Shown: positions 26,243 through 35,539, counted from the first letter of the stretch. The stretch is DNA of 64,000 nucleotides from Saccharospirillum sp. (GCA_018402545.1 JAGYIL010000001.1:1488001-1552000), one strand, 5' to 3'. A program made the numbers and translations. Notes: generated by a model not told the origin, from the letters alone.

Positions 26243-28876
26243 ATGACTGCTCCCATTCTCGCCACCAAACTGTATGCACCGCAACCGAAGGTTAACGCCG
26301 TTCGGCGTCAGCGTTTGTACGAATCCCTGAATGCCGGTACTCATACCCGGCTGACACTGGTGTCTGCCTCTGCCGGATTCGGCAAGACCACGCTGGTTAG
26401 CGACTGGTTAACGCAGGTTGGTCGGCCCGTTGCCTGGTTGTCGCTGGATGAAGCGGATGCCAGCCTGCCTCGATTTCTGTTGTACCTGGTAAAGGCTCTG
26501 CAACAGATATCAGTTTCAGTCGGCAAGGGTGTCATGGCCGCATTTCAGGCGCCCCAGCCGCCGCCACTTGAAGTGATTCTGACCACCCTGGTGAATGACC
26601 TGCATGGTCATAAAGAACCCTTTACGCTGGTGCTCGATGATTATCATCGGGTTGAATCCAGCGCTGTGGATGAAGCACTGCTCTTCCTGCTGGATCACGC
26701 ACCGGTGCACTGCCATGTGCTGATCGCTACCCGTGAAGATCCGGCGTTACCCCTCGCCCGCTGGCGAGCCAGGGGAGAACTGACCGAGCTGCGTGCAGCT
26801 GACTTGCGCTTCAATCAGACTGAAGCGGCTGAATTTTTGAACCAGTCGATGGGGCTCAGTTTACCGGCTGAAGATATTGCTGTACTGGATGCCCGCACAG
26901 AAGGCTGGGCAGTTGGGTTGCACCTGGCGGCGTTGTTCTTGCAACGAGAGCCTGAGCAAAGGGCCAACGTTTCGGCGTTCTCAGGGCGACACCACTTTGT
27001 GCTCGATTATCTTCTGGAAGAGGTGGTTAACAATCAACCAGAAGAACTGCAGCATTTTATGATGAAGACAGCGGTGCTCGACCGATTCTGCGCGCCGCTG
27101 TGCGATACGGTTCTGGATGTGGAGCCCGGTACCAGTCGGCGGCTTCTGGATCGGCTCGAACGTGCCAATCTGTTTCTGACTCCTCTGGATACCGAGCGTT
27201 ATTGGTATCGCTATCATCATTTGTTTGCTGATTTGTTGCGCAAGCGATTGCAGCAATCTTATCCGGACCAGGCTGAGTTCCAACAGCGCCTGGTCGAATG
27301 GCACCAGCGTGCCAGCCATTGGTTTGAGCAGCAGGGGTGGCATCTGGAGGCTTTTGAGCAGGCCCTGGCCGCCGGTGATATTGAACTGGCTGCACGCCGG
27401 GTAGAGGGTGATGCACTGCCGCTGCACCTTCGCGGAGAGGTGATGCCGGTGCTCAACTGGTTGTCGTCACTGGCGGTGTCAGAAAAGCAAGCCCGGCCCG
27501 GTTTATGGATCATGCAGGCGTCTGCGCTGATGATGACCGGTCAACTGGAGCCGATAGAGCAGTGCCTGGAGTATGCGGAGCAGGTGCTTCAGGAAGGGGA
27601 CATTACGGACTATCAGCGTGACTTGCTGGGGCACGCCCATTCGATTCGGGCGTTTCTGGCAGTCAGCCACCACCGGCAAGACGCTGTTCGTCATCATTCC
27701 CGTAAAGCTCTGGAGCTGCTGCACCCGGACAATCTGGCGGTGCGCACCGCCGCTAACTGGACTCTGGGTTATGCCCATCAGTTGACCGGTGAACGTACCA
27801 GTGCCCAGGGAGCCTATACGGAAGCGCTGTCGATCAGTAATGCGATTGGACATGAGGTGATAAGGTTTCTTTCAGCGCTTGGCCTAGCCAGTTTGAAAGC
27901 CGCCCGCAACGACCTCACCGGTGCTGCAGACGCCTATCACCAGCTTTTGCGTCAGGCGACTGATCCGCCCTGGCCTATGTACTGTGAAGTGCATCTGAAC
28001 CTTGCCCGGGTTTACTATTGCTGGAACGAACTCGGTACCGCTCTGGCTCATGTTCGCCAGGCGAGAGTGCTTGCGGGGCAATTTGCCCAGCTGGATCGCA
28101 CGCTGGCCTGCGATATTCTGATGGCGCAACTGCTGGCAGCACGCGGCAAGGTGCGCGACGCCATCGCGATTCTCAGGCGAGTCAGAGAGGTGGCATTGCA
28201 AAATACCTTCATGCGCATTATGCCGGAACTGACGGGCGAGTTAAGCCGGTTGTTGATCCTCAATGGCGAGGTAAAAGCCGCGGCTGAGGTGATTGCGGGC
28301 CATGAGCTGCCGTTGGCCGGGTCGCGTCTGGCGCTCGCGCGACAGGACGCGCCAGCCGCTCTGGCCCTGTTGGAGCCAGCCTATCAGCAGGCACTGGCCA
28401 GACAATGGCCGGATGAACAACTGACCCTGCGTATTCAGCAAGCGCTGGCCTTTCAGGGCAATGGACAGCCTGCTGAGGCAGCAGAATGCCTTGGCGATGC
28501 GCTGTTGTTGGCAGAACCTGGCAATCACCTGCGGCTTTTTCTGGATGAAGGGCTACCGATGGCCAGGCTGTTGGCGCAGGTGCCTCTATCAACGTTCCAT
28601 TCCGACTATCTGACTCGGTTGCTGGAAACCTTTGGTCCCATTCCGCCCGTCAATGGCCGGGACGGCATGGCCCCCCTGGTCGAGCCGTTAAGCCCACGCG
28701 AACGAGCGGTGCTGGTGCTGATCGCCGAGGGCCTGTCCAATCAGGCGATCAGTGAACGTCTGTTTCTTGCTCTGAGTACCGTTAAAGGCCATAACCGGCG
28801 CATTTTCGAAAAGCTGGGTGTGCAACGCCGCACCGAAGCCGTTGCGCGGGCTCAGGCGCTGGGCCTGTTGCCCTGA
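26243..28876 (+). CDS. MalT-type ATP-dependent LuxR family regulator
   Basis: A large (877-residue) signal-transducing ATPase regulator of the MalT/AlkS type (STAND family). Near the N-terminus a Walker A (SASAGFGKTTLVSDWL) and Walker B (FTLVLDDYHRV) mark the NTPase. A middle of helical TPR-like repeats (about 350-780) would be the effector-binding part. The C-terminus is a LuxR helix-turn-helix (LSPRERAVLVLIAEGLSNQA, then ISERLFLALSTVKGHNRRIFEKLG). It is therefore an activator controlled by ATP and an unknown inducer. ATG 26243 is used; TTG 26225 in frame would add six residues. The downstream pair 28994-29968 is the likeliest target. The inducer is unknown. Confidence 0.9.
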   Translation: MTAPILATKLYAPQPKVNAVRRQRLYESLNAGTHTRLTLVSASAGFGKTTLVSDWLTQVGRPVAWLSLDEADASLPRFLLYLVKALQQISVSVGKGVMAAFQAPQPPPLEVILTTLVNDLHGHKEPFTLVLDDYHRVESSAVDEALLFLLDHAPVHCHVLIATREDPALPLARWRARGELTELRAADLRFNQTEAAEFLNQSMGLSLPAEDIAVLDARTEGWAVGLHLAALFLQREPEQRANVSAFSGRHHFVLDYLLEEVVNNQPEELQHFMMKTAVLDRFCAPLCDTVLDVEPGTSRRLLDRLERANLFLTPLDTERYWYRYHHLFADLLRKRLQQSYPDQAEFQQRLVEWHQRASHWFEQQGWHLEAFEQALAAGDIELAARRVEGDALPLHLRGEVMPVLNWLSSLAVSEKQARPGLWIMQASALMMTGQLEPIEQCLEYAEQVLQEGDITDYQRDLLGHAHSIRAFLAVSHHRQDAVRHHSRKALELLHPDNLAVRTAANWTLGYAHQLTGERTSAQGAYTEALSISNAIGHEVIRFLSALGLASLKAARNDLTGAADAYHQLLRQATDPPWPMYCEVHLNLARVYYCWNELGTALAHVRQARVLAGQFAQLDRTLACDILMAQLLAARGKVRDAIAILRRVREVALQNTFMRIMPELTGELSRLLILNGEVKAAAEVIAGHELPLAGSRLALARQDAPAALALLEPAYQQALARQWPDEQLTLRIQQALAFQGNGQPAEAAECLGDALLLAEPGNHLRLFLDEGLPMARLLAQVPLSTFHSDYLTRLLETFGPIPPVNGRDGMAPLVEPLSPRERAVLVLIAEGLSNQAISERLFLALSTVKGHNRRIFEKLGVQRRTEAVARAQALGLLP

Positions 28877-28906
28877 CGGCGCAGCAACCAAACCCTACCT
28901 AAAACA

Positions 28907-28918
28907 CTACTTAAGTAG
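28907..28918. promoter_or_regulatory. CTACTTAAGTAG palindrome upstream of the regulated pair
   Basis: A perfect 12-bp palindrome, 76 bases before the small-protein ATG and just after the regulator gene. It lies where an operator for the next operon would be. Assignment to the LuxR-type regulator is a guess. Confidence 0.35.
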
Positions 28919-28993
28919 CTACCGACGCATAGCCCTGTTGACTAAGGTGGCGTGAACGAATTGTTCGTTGCCGCCATTCCTTGAGGAGGGTGC

Positions 28994-29248
28994 ATGAGTC
29001 GGGTAAAAGACACGGGTTGTGAATCGGAACATTGCTTTTACGAAGTCCGGCTCGATGGCCGTTTAGACCCATGCTGTGCCAGCTGGTTTGGCGCGACGTC
29101 AGTCCGTCGGGTTGGTCAGAATCAAACCCTGTTGTTGTGCCCGGTCGCGGATCAGGCAGCGCTGTTTGGGTTGCTGCGCAAGGTTCGGGATCTGGGGTTA
29201 TCTCTGGCGGCTGTCAAACGAATCGACTGTGTTTTATCGTCTGAGTGA
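28994..29248 (+). CDS. Small conserved protein of unknown function
   Basis: An 84-residue protein with the pattern of a widespread family: an N-terminal YEVRLDGRL strand, a CCASWFGATSV segment, GQNQTLLLCPVADQAALFGL, and LRKVRDLGLSLAAVKRI. The two cysteines in the first half (CC at 27-28) replace residues that are usually not Cys in relatives I recall. In other bacteria such small proteins lie near regulators and oxidoreductases. Function is unknown. AGGAGG precedes ATG 28994 closely, and the NAD(P)-binding gene starts ten bases after the stop. Confidence 0.7.
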   Translation: MSRVKDTGCESEHCFYEVRLDGRLDPCCASWFGATSVRRVGQNQTLLLCPVADQAALFGLLRKVRDLGLSLAAVKRIDCVLSSE

Positions 29249-29257
29249 GAGGATGTT

Positions 29258-29968
29258 ATGAAAAGAGTTTGCATTGTCGGCGCCTCCGGCAAGCTGGGGC
29301 AATACATGGTTCAACATGCACTGGACAGAGGCTATGAGGTGGTTGGTGTTTGCCGGCAACGCAGTGTCGGCAAGCTGAATCGTTTTCGCGGTCGCATCAC
29401 CGTCATAGCCGGCACCACCAACGACCGGCATGTTATTGGCCGGGCGGTTTCCGGCTGCGATGCCGTCTTTACTGTGCTGGTGCCCATGGGCGTACATCAG
29501 TATGCGTCAGGCACGGCTCAGGCCGTGCTGGACCTGGCGCCCAGAAAGGCCCGGCTGATTTTTTCCTGCGGCTGGCACATTAGCATGGATGGAAAGGACC
29601 ACTATTCCCGCACCTTTATCGCGGCCGTCGCTGTTGTGGGCTGGTTGGCCCGTCTGTTTCGTCTATTCGATATAAGCGATCAGGTTGAAGCCTGCCGGAG
29701 AATATTTGCCAGCGATACCCGCTGGACGGTGGTGCGTGGCAGCAACCTGGAAGAGGGTGAAAGCCAGGGGCTACCGGTTTGGGCGCCTCACATCGGTGAC
29801 CCCATACTCGCCAGCAATATCACCCGAAGAACCGACTTTGCCCTGTTTATGGTGGCGGCAGCAGAGAACGACTCGCTGGTTCGACAGGCGCCTGCCATTG
29901 TCGGTTGTCAGACCCCTTCTGCAATCCGCCATGGCTCATTTAAGCGGATGCGGGGGCAAGCCAGCTAA
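29258..29968 (+). CDS. NAD(P)H-binding atypical SDR protein
   Basis: A 236-residue protein with a Rossmann dinucleotide-binding start (MKRVCIVGASGKLGQYMVQH, GxxGxxG pattern) and the layout of NAD(P)H-binding, NmrA-like or epimerase-like atypical short-chain dehydrogenases (AVSGCDAVFTVLVPMG, TRWTVVRGSNLEEG). A hydrophobic stretch near 130 (IAAVAVVGWLARLFRLF) could sit at a membrane. The reaction and substrate are unknown. It is adjacent to and probably co-transcribed with the small protein gene, presumably under the MalT-type regulator. Confidence 0.75.
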   Translation: MKRVCIVGASGKLGQYMVQHALDRGYEVVGVCRQRSVGKLNRFRGRITVIAGTTNDRHVIGRAVSGCDAVFTVLVPMGVHQYASGTAQAVLDLAPRKARLIFSCGWHISMDGKDHYSRTFIAAVAVVGWLARLFRLFDISDQVEACRRIFASDTRWTVVRGSNLEEGESQGLPVWAPHIGDPILASNITRRTDFALFMVAAAENDSLVRQAPAIVGCQTPSAIRHGSFKRMRGQAS

Positions 29969-30068
29969 CTTCACAGCAATACCGCACTCGGTCTGGAAGT
30001 TTGGTATTCTTGCGCCCGATTGACTCTGGTAAGGGTTGACGGTAATTGAGTTTGCGGGAGTAGTGGGC

Positions 30069-30590
30069 GTGGCCGGTAACGACGCGGGTAAGTTGGATGA
30101 TAGCGCTGCTATGCAGTTGGCACTGAACCAGGCCAGGCTGGCAGCTGCCGAGGGCGAAGTGCCGGTTGGCGCGGTCGTGGTGCTCGATGGTGAGGTGATC
30201 GCCTCGGGCTATAATCGACCGATCGGCGCGCTGGACCCGAGCCAGCATGCCGAAATGCAGGCCATCCGGCAGGCCTGTCTCGCGGTTGGGAACTACCGTT
30301 TGCCGGGCGCGACGCTGTATGTAACTGTTGAACCCTGTACCATGTGCACCGGCTTGCTGGTGCATAGCCGTATAACAAGGTTGGTATATGGCGCGGTGGA
30401 GCCCAAGAGTGGTGCGGTTGTTTCCAATCTGAATCTGTTGCAAATCGGTCCCTACAATCACCGTATTGAAGTGACCGGTGGCGTTCTTGCCGATGAATGT
30501 TCGACCCTGATGTCTGACTTCTTTGCCGAGCGGCGTGCCCGCCAGAAAGCTCTGAAGCAGGCGGCCGGTACTGCAAAGCCCGCATCCTGA
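30069..30590 (+). CDS. tadA: tRNA-specific adenosine deaminase
   Basis: TadA deaminates A34 to inosine in tRNA-Arg(ACG) anticodons; it is normally essential. The 173-residue product has the zinc deaminase signatures: HAE in DPSQHAEMQAIRQA and PCTMC in VTVEPCTMCTGLL, with the catalytic Glu in HAE. The C-terminus is basic (AERRARQKALKQ). GTG 30069 is chosen because GGGAG lies eight bases before; the frame extends to 30036 with another possible start, but the added residues are unlike the family. It stands alone, followed by an MFS permease gene. Confidence 0.95.
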   Translation: MAGNDAGKLDDSAAMQLALNQARLAAAEGEVPVGAVVVLDGEVIASGYNRPIGALDPSQHAEMQAIRQACLAVGNYRLPGATLYVTVEPCTMCTGLLVHSRITRLVYGAVEPKSGAVVSNLNLLQIGPYNHRIEVTGGVLADECSTLMSDFFAERRARQKALKQAAGTAKPAS

Positions 30591-30653
30591 TCTACGCTAA
30601 ACCTATATCTTCGAGCTACCCCTAACCGGTTTTCGTTTCCCGACAAGGATTTT

Positions 30654-31829
30654 ATGACCGACACCACCACACTGAGTTTTGCTCAGAAATCGCGACGGCT
30701 ATCACCGATGTACGCCGCCTATTTCACCCTGTTCGGCGTTTTTACCCCTTATCTGGCGCGTTACCTTACCGCTCAGGGGCTGACACCCCAGCAAATTGGG
30801 GTCATTGTTGCCACGGTCTTTGGTGTTAACGTTTTTGCTCCCTTTCTGTTTACCCTGATCAGTGACCGCACTGGCCAGCGCCTGCCGCTGATTCGTATCG
30901 GCTATGTGCTGATGGGTGTTTTCTACCTGCTGGCGCTGAAGAGCGGCGATTTTTTCTGGTACCTGACGGTTTTTGGGCTCTTTGGCGTCTTTATGTCGGC
31001 GGTGTTGCCGCAAATGGAAGGGGTGGCATTAAACGTTCTGGGCAAAGACCGGGCCCGCTATGGTCAGATTCGCCTCTGGGGCTCGGCTGGCTATGTAGTG
31101 ATCGTCTGGACACTGGGCGCAGCGCTGGACCGGTATCCGGTCACTATTTTACCCGTCATCGGAGCCGTGTTATGCGGCCTGATGTGGGCCTCCACCTGGC
31201 TTATCCCGAAAGAGACCCGGTTGCGGGCGGAAGACAGGAAAGCCTCAAAAGGGCTGGAAAGCGCCTTTATTGACTGGCCTCAGGTGGTCGTTCTAATGGC
31301 GGTAGTCTTTCTTTGGCAACTGGGCCTGGCACCTTACAACACCTTTTTTGATCTGTTTCTCAAAGACCGGGGCTTCACAGCGACAACCATCGGCTTTCTG
31401 ATCAGTTTCGGCTCTATCTGTGAAATTGTGGTGTTCCTGTTCATCGCTGGCTGGTTTCAACGCTTTAGTGAGCGGCTGCTGATCGTGTTTGCCCTGGGCA
31501 TAACCGTTGTGCGCTGGGTCATGCTGGCCAATCTTGAGCAAAGCTTTGCCTCGGCATTGCTGATACAGGGCATGCATGCCCTGACGTTTGGCGTGGTGCA
31601 CTCGGTTGCGATTCACCGGGTAGGGCGGCTATTCCCCCCCAGTCGGCAGGGGTTTGGTCAGGGCCTGTATGTCTCGATGGGCATGGGCGTCGGGCTGATC
31701 TGCGGTAATCTGATCGCCGGATGGCTATGGCAGGGCACCGGCATTGTGTATTGGTTTGCCGCCGCCATGGCGCTGGTGGCGACCATGCTGGCCTATTTTG
31801 GGTTCAAGCCCATCCGCAGCCAGCAGTAG
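30654..31829 (+). CDS. MFS permease (HcaT/PPP-like)
   Basis: A 391-residue, 12-helix major facilitator protein. The N-terminal FTPYLARYLTAQGLTPQQIG and ISDRTGQR motif (loop 2-3 signature) fit the phenylpropionate-permease (HcaT) subgroup of MFS_1-like carriers. Substrates in this subgroup vary, so the specificity is not assigned. AAGGA is found before ATG 30654. It is convergent with glgA; only 25 bases separate the two stops. Confidence 0.8.
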   Translation: MTDTTTLSFAQKSRRLSPMYAAYFTLFGVFTPYLARYLTAQGLTPQQIGVIVATVFGVNVFAPFLFTLISDRTGQRLPLIRIGYVLMGVFYLLALKSGDFFWYLTVFGLFGVFMSAVLPQMEGVALNVLGKDRARYGQIRLWGSAGYVVIVWTLGAALDRYPVTILPVIGAVLCGLMWASTWLIPKETRLRAEDRKASKGLESAFIDWPQVVVLMAVVFLWQLGLAPYNTFFDLFLKDRGFTATTIGFLISFGSICEIVVFLFIAGWFQRFSERLLIVFALGITVVRWVMLANLEQSFASALLIQGMHALTFGVVHSVAIHRVGRLFPPSRQGFGQGLYVSMGMGVGLICGNLIAGWLWQGTGIVYWFAAAMALVATMLAYFGFKPIRSQQ

Positions 31830-31854
31830 TGCCGGGGCAGCGATTGGAGAGGCC

Positions 31855-33339
31855 TCAGGGCCGGGGTACTTTCAGCAGTTTCCGGTACAGGCTGACGTAA
31901 GTCTTTGCCGCTGTTGCCCATTCAAAACGCTGCTTCATGGCGGTGCGTTGCATGCCAAGCCAGATGTCCGGCTGCTCCTGATAGACCCGAATCAGGCGAT
32001 GCAGTTCGCAGATCAGGGCTTCCGGGGTTGGGTCTGTAAACATGAACCCGGTGGCCTGGCCGGCATTGCTGCCATCGTCGGCCAGAGGGACAACCGTGTC
32101 TTTCAGACCACCCACCGCCCGCACCAGGGGCAGAGTCGCGTAGCGCAGGCTGTATATCTGGTTCAACCCGCACGGTTCGAAGATCGACGGCATCAGAAAG
32201 GCATCACCACTGGCTTCGAGCCGGTGGGCAAGGGCGTTGTCGTAGCCTTCCACAAAGGCGACCCGGGTGGGGTATTCACGAGCCAGCCGGTGCAGTTGGG
32301 CCGCCAGATTCACATCGCCCGAGCCGAGCAAGGCAACCTGGGCATCGGTACTGCGCAGGGTTTCCCATAGCGCTGGAATCAACAGATTAAAGCCTTTTTG
32401 ATCAGCTAGCCGACTGATCGACACCAGCAGCGGAGCGTCGCCCTCTGCCAGCCCCAGTTCCTGTTTCAGTAACGCCTTGCAACGGGCTTTACCGCCATCG
32501 TCCGGGCTGCTGAAGTGTGCCGGTAGGTCCGGGTCGGTCTCCGGTGACCACTGACCATAATCGCAGCCGTTAAGAATGCCGCTCAGGGCGTCTGCCCGTT
32601 CGCGGAAGATGGGCCCCAGGCCGTGACTGCCTAGATCACTGAGCAATTCACCAGCGTAACCCGGGCTGACTGCGTTGATGGCATCGGCAAAACGAATCCC
32701 CCCCTTGAGCAGGTTGATCTGGCCGTGGTCTTCAAAAGCACCCTGGTGGAAAAACTGTTCGTGAATACCCAGAGTCCTCAGCCAGCCCGAGTTGCACTGG
32801 CCCTGGTAGGCCGCATTGTGCAATGTCAGAACGGATCGGCTGTGGGCAAAGAAAGGTTCATAGCGAAAGTGCTCGGCCAGGTAGAAGCAGGCCAGTGCCG
32901 CCTGCCAGTCATTGGCATGCACAATGTCGGGTTGCCAGTTGTTGTCGCGGCACCATTGCAAGGCCCCTTTGCTGAGCAGGGCAAAGCGCCGGGCATTGTC
33001 TTCATAGGGCGTGGCACCGTTGTCATAGATGCCCGGGCGGTCGAAGCTGTCGCTGTGCTCGATCTGCACGGTTGGTATGCCCTGGTGCTCGCCGGTGCGG
33101 GTGGCCAGCCAGGTTTCCTCGAACGCATTCAGATGGACGCAGAGACTCTGGTGCGGCCACTGCGACCAGACCGCCCGCGTTTTGGCATAGGCCGGCGTTA
33201 TCAGCCGGACATCATGCCCGAGTCGCACCAGCTCGGCTGGTAGGGCGCGGGCGACATCAGCCAGCCCGCCTGTTTTTACCAACCCCTCGACTTCAGAGGC
33301 AATGACCAGAACCTTCAGGGGGGATTTATTCGAAGCCAA
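31855..33339 (-). CDS. glgA: Glycogen synthase
   Basis: GlgA extends alpha-1,4-glucan from ADP-glucose. The 494-residue GT5 protein shows the ADP-glucose binding motif KTGGLADVARALP near the N-terminus and the C-terminal EPCGLNQIYSLRY with the catalytic Glu. Start: a TTG at 33339 preceded by AAAGGAG at ideal spacing gives MASNKSPLKVLVIASEVEGL, matching the family. An ATG at 33417 would extend 92 bases into glgC with no family support. glgA overlaps the end of glgC by 14 bases, a sign of translational coupling. There is no branching enzyme or phosphorylase gene in the window. Confidence 0.95.
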   Translation of the reverse strand: MASNKSPLKVLVIASEVEGLVKTGGLADVARALPAELVRLGHDVRLITPAYAKTRAVWSQWPHQSLCVHLNAFEETWLATRTGEHQGIPTVQIEHSDSFDRPGIYDNGATPYEDNARRFALLSKGALQWCRDNNWQPDIVHANDWQAALACFYLAEHFRYEPFFAHSRSVLTLHNAAYQGQCNSGWLRTLGIHEQFFHQGAFEDHGQINLLKGGIRFADAINAVSPGYAGELLSDLGSHGLGPIFRERADALSGILNGCDYGQWSPETDPDLPAHFSSPDDGGKARCKALLKQELGLAEGDAPLLVSISRLADQKGFNLLIPALWETLRSTDAQVALLGSGDVNLAAQLHRLAREYPTRVAFVEGYDNALAHRLEASGDAFLMPSIFEPCGLNQIYSLRYATLPLVRAVGGLKDTVVPLADDGSNAGQATGFMFTDPTPEALICELHRLIRVYQEQPDIWLGMQRTAMKQRFEWATAAKTYVSLYRKLLKVPRP

Positions 33340-34561
33340 CCTGGGCTCCTTTTGGAATAGTGATAATGCCGTTCGGCGAAACGTGGAAGCGCTGGCGATC
33401 GTGTTCGGGGTCTTCACCGATCACCGTACCCGGGGCTATGTTCACGTTCTTGTCGATAATGGCGCGGCGAATGCGGCAACCGCGTCCGATGTCGTTGTTA
33501 CCCATCATGACGCAATTGTCGACGTAGGCGTGGCTGTGAACATGGCAGTTATAGCCCAGAATACTGCGGTGCACGATGCTGCCCGAAATGATGCACCCGC
33601 CGGATACAATGGAGCTGATGGCCTGGCCAGTCCGGTTGGCTTCGTCGTGTACGAATTTGGCGGGCGGTACTGCCGGGTGGTAGCTGCGCAGCGGCCAGTG
33701 CTTGTTGTACAGGTCGAAGGGGGGTTCAACCGCCAGCAAATCCATGTTCGCTTCGTACAGGGAGTCGAGCGTACCTACATCACGCCAGTAGCCGCTAGTG
33801 TGTTCCAGTTCTCCGCGGATCACGTTGGTGGAGAAGTCATAGACGTATACCACACCGGCCTTGTAGAGGTCGGGAATGATGTTGTGACCAAAATCGTGAA
33901 CGGAGTCCGAGCTTTCGGCGTCTTCTTTCAGGCACTGCACCATGGTGGGTGCATCGAACACATAGTTGCCCATACTGGCCAGCACGTAGTCGGGTCGGCC
34001 GGGAATGGTTTTCGGGTCTTTCTTCGGTTTTTCCTGAAAGCCGATCATCTTGTTATTTTCATCGATTTCGATGATGCCAAACTGGTCTGCCTGGCTGATG
34101 TGAACCGGAATGGCGGCGACTGTAAGCTTGGCGTCGTCGAAACCCCGGTGAAATTCCACCATCTGGCGGACGTCCATTTTGTAGATGTGGTCGCCACCGA
34201 ACACGCAGACGACTTCCGGGTCCATGCCTTCAATCAGCTCGATGTTCTGGTAGATGGCATCGGCGGTGCCCTGGTACCAGTGCTTGCCCATTTGCATCTG
34301 GGCCGGTATGGGATCAATGAACCGATTGGTCAGCCCGGTTACGCGCCAGCGCCGGCTCATGTGCTTCATCAGCGAATGGGACTTGAACTGAGTCAGAACG
34401 AAGATCTGCAGCAAGTCCGAGTTGACGAAGTTGTTCAACACGAAGTCTATGATGCGGTAGTTGCCGCCGAACGGTACCGCCGGTTTTGCTCGAACCGAAG
34501 TAAGTGGCGCCAGGCGGGTGCCCTCGCCACCGGCCAGAATCATCGAGAGTATGCCGGACAT
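33326..34561 (-). CDS. glgC: Glucose-1-phosphate adenylyltransferase
   Basis: GlgC makes ADP-glucose from glucose-1-phosphate and ATP, the regulated step of glycogen synthesis. The 411-residue product begins MSGILSMILAGGEGTRLAPL, with the nucleotidyltransferase motif GGEGTRL. A QGTADAIYQN loop and a left-handed helix domain at the C-terminus (GSIVHRSILGYNCHVHSHAY) follow. A long antisense frame exists on the other strand but is a shadow. Upstream of the gene is an A-rich region. glgA overlaps its stop by 14 bases. Confidence 0.97.
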   Translation of the reverse strand: MSGILSMILAGGEGTRLAPLTSVRAKPAVPFGGNYRIIDFVLNNFVNSDLLQIFVLTQFKSHSLMKHMSRRWRVTGLTNRFIDPIPAQMQMGKHWYQGTADAIYQNIELIEGMDPEVVCVFGGDHIYKMDVRQMVEFHRGFDDAKLTVAAIPVHISQADQFGIIEIDENNKMIGFQEKPKKDPKTIPGRPDYVLASMGNYVFDAPTMVQCLKEDAESSDSVHDFGHNIIPDLYKAGVVYVYDFSTNVIRGELEHTSGYWRDVGTLDSLYEANMDLLAVEPPFDLYNKHWPLRSYHPAVPPAKFVHDEANRTGQAISSIVSGGCIISGSIVHRSILGYNCHVHSHAYVDNCVMMGNNDIGRGCRIRRAIIDKNVNIAPGTVIGEDPEHDRQRFHVSPNGIITIPKGAQVGFE

Positions 34562-34737
34562 AATGTATCCCTTTTTCAGTCTGTCTTGTTGTTGTCGTAA
34601 TGGGCCCCGGCCTGACCCCTGAGTCCTGAGACGGAGGGCAGGCGAGTGTTTGGCGATAGCCTGTTCAAATCAGTGTAGGCAAAAGTGCGTTGATTTGCCG
34701 TTAGTTTCTTGCTTAATTTTTTCTTAACACGCCGGTG

Positions 34738-34875
34738 TCAGGCCCCTAAGAACACGCCAAGGGATCCGAAGAAAACGTCAGACCCCCAAGGATTGCTCCG
34801 GTTCCGGTCGTAGTAAACCAGCGCAGCAACCACCGCCGTGACAACCAGCAGAAAGAGCAGCAGTTTTTTATACAT
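34738..34875 (-). CDS. Possible 45-residue single-pass membrane protein upstream of glgC
   Basis: A short reading frame on the glgC strand begins ATG 34875 and ends TGA 34738. The product has a basic start and one hydrophobic helix (MYKKLLLFLLVVTAVVAALV), followed by YYDRNRSNPWGSDVFFG. An AGGA lies 12 bases upstream of the ATG, a weak site. The pattern is typical of real small membrane proteins. It is 176 bases upstream of glgC on the same strand and could be co-transcribed. Confidence 0.45.
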   Translation of the reverse strand: MYKKLLLFLLVVTAVVAALVYYDRNRSNPWGSDVFFGSLGVFLGA

Positions 34876-35013
34876 TGGGCAGCGTCATCCTGGAAAGGTG
34901 AGTTTCATTGTGTACCGAATCTTTTCGTGTTGGCAAGGCATCTGGTCTGCCTGATGCCTCTGATTCTGGTAAACTGGCCCGGTTTTTATCGGTTTACTGA
35001 CGTGAGGATAATC

Positions 35014-35508
35014 ATGAAAGCGCCTTTTGAGAAACCGCTGAGTTGGTCTGTCGGCATGGTGATGATGGTACTGGCTGGTTTGGCGGTGGCGGAAACGGAG
35101 CGAGCAGAGGAGGCGTCCATCGCCCTTTCCGAGACCGCAAAAATTCGCCTGGTGCCGCTGGTGGACCAGACCCTGACAGAATCCGGGACGGTTACGGTTC
35201 AGCCCGAGGACGATGGCAGCCCGGACGGCGCCCTGAGCGAAGCATTGCCGCGCCACTGCCTGATGTCGGTGCGGGTCTCGCTCGGTGGTGACGTGGCCGA
35301 GCTGGAAGCGGGCAAAATGGTCTGTGTCACCGAAGACAGGCGTATCCTGGAACTGACGCCTGAAGCAACTATTGACGGGCTGGGCGAGTGCCAGGCGTCT
35401 GGCGGCGCCGACTGCGGCCGGTTTGTGATCAGTGCTGAGCAGCCCGGAACCCTGGTATTGCAAACAGCGGGCCGTTTAGTGCCCCAGCCGCGGAACGAAC
35501 AGAACTGA
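35014..35508 (+). CDS. Exported protein of unknown function
   Basis: A 164-residue protein with a signal peptide, cleaved probably after GLAVA near residue 26 (MKAPFEKPLSWSVGMVMMVL start). The mature part has several strand-like stretches and four Cys in two groups: HCLMSV and MVCVTED, then LGECQASGGADCGRF. The Cys pairs suggest disulfides in the periplasm. I recognise no family. GAGG precedes ATG 35014. It is convergent with aceK. Confidence 0.65.
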   Translation: MKAPFEKPLSWSVGMVMMVLAGLAVAETERAEEASIALSETAKIRLVPLVDQTLTESGTVTVQPEDDGSPDGALSEALPRHCLMSVRVSLGGDVAELEAGKMVCVTEDRRILELTPEATIDGLGECQASGGADCGRFVISAEQPGTLVLQTAGRLVPQPRNEQN

Positions 35509-35539
35509 CGCACGCGGTGTGCCGGCTTGCTGTCGGCTG

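Noticed and set aside
33302-34600. 432-codon open frame on the plus strand across glgC
   Set aside because: It is antisense to the well-supported glgC gene and has no recognisable domain. Such long shadow frames are common opposite GC-rich genes.
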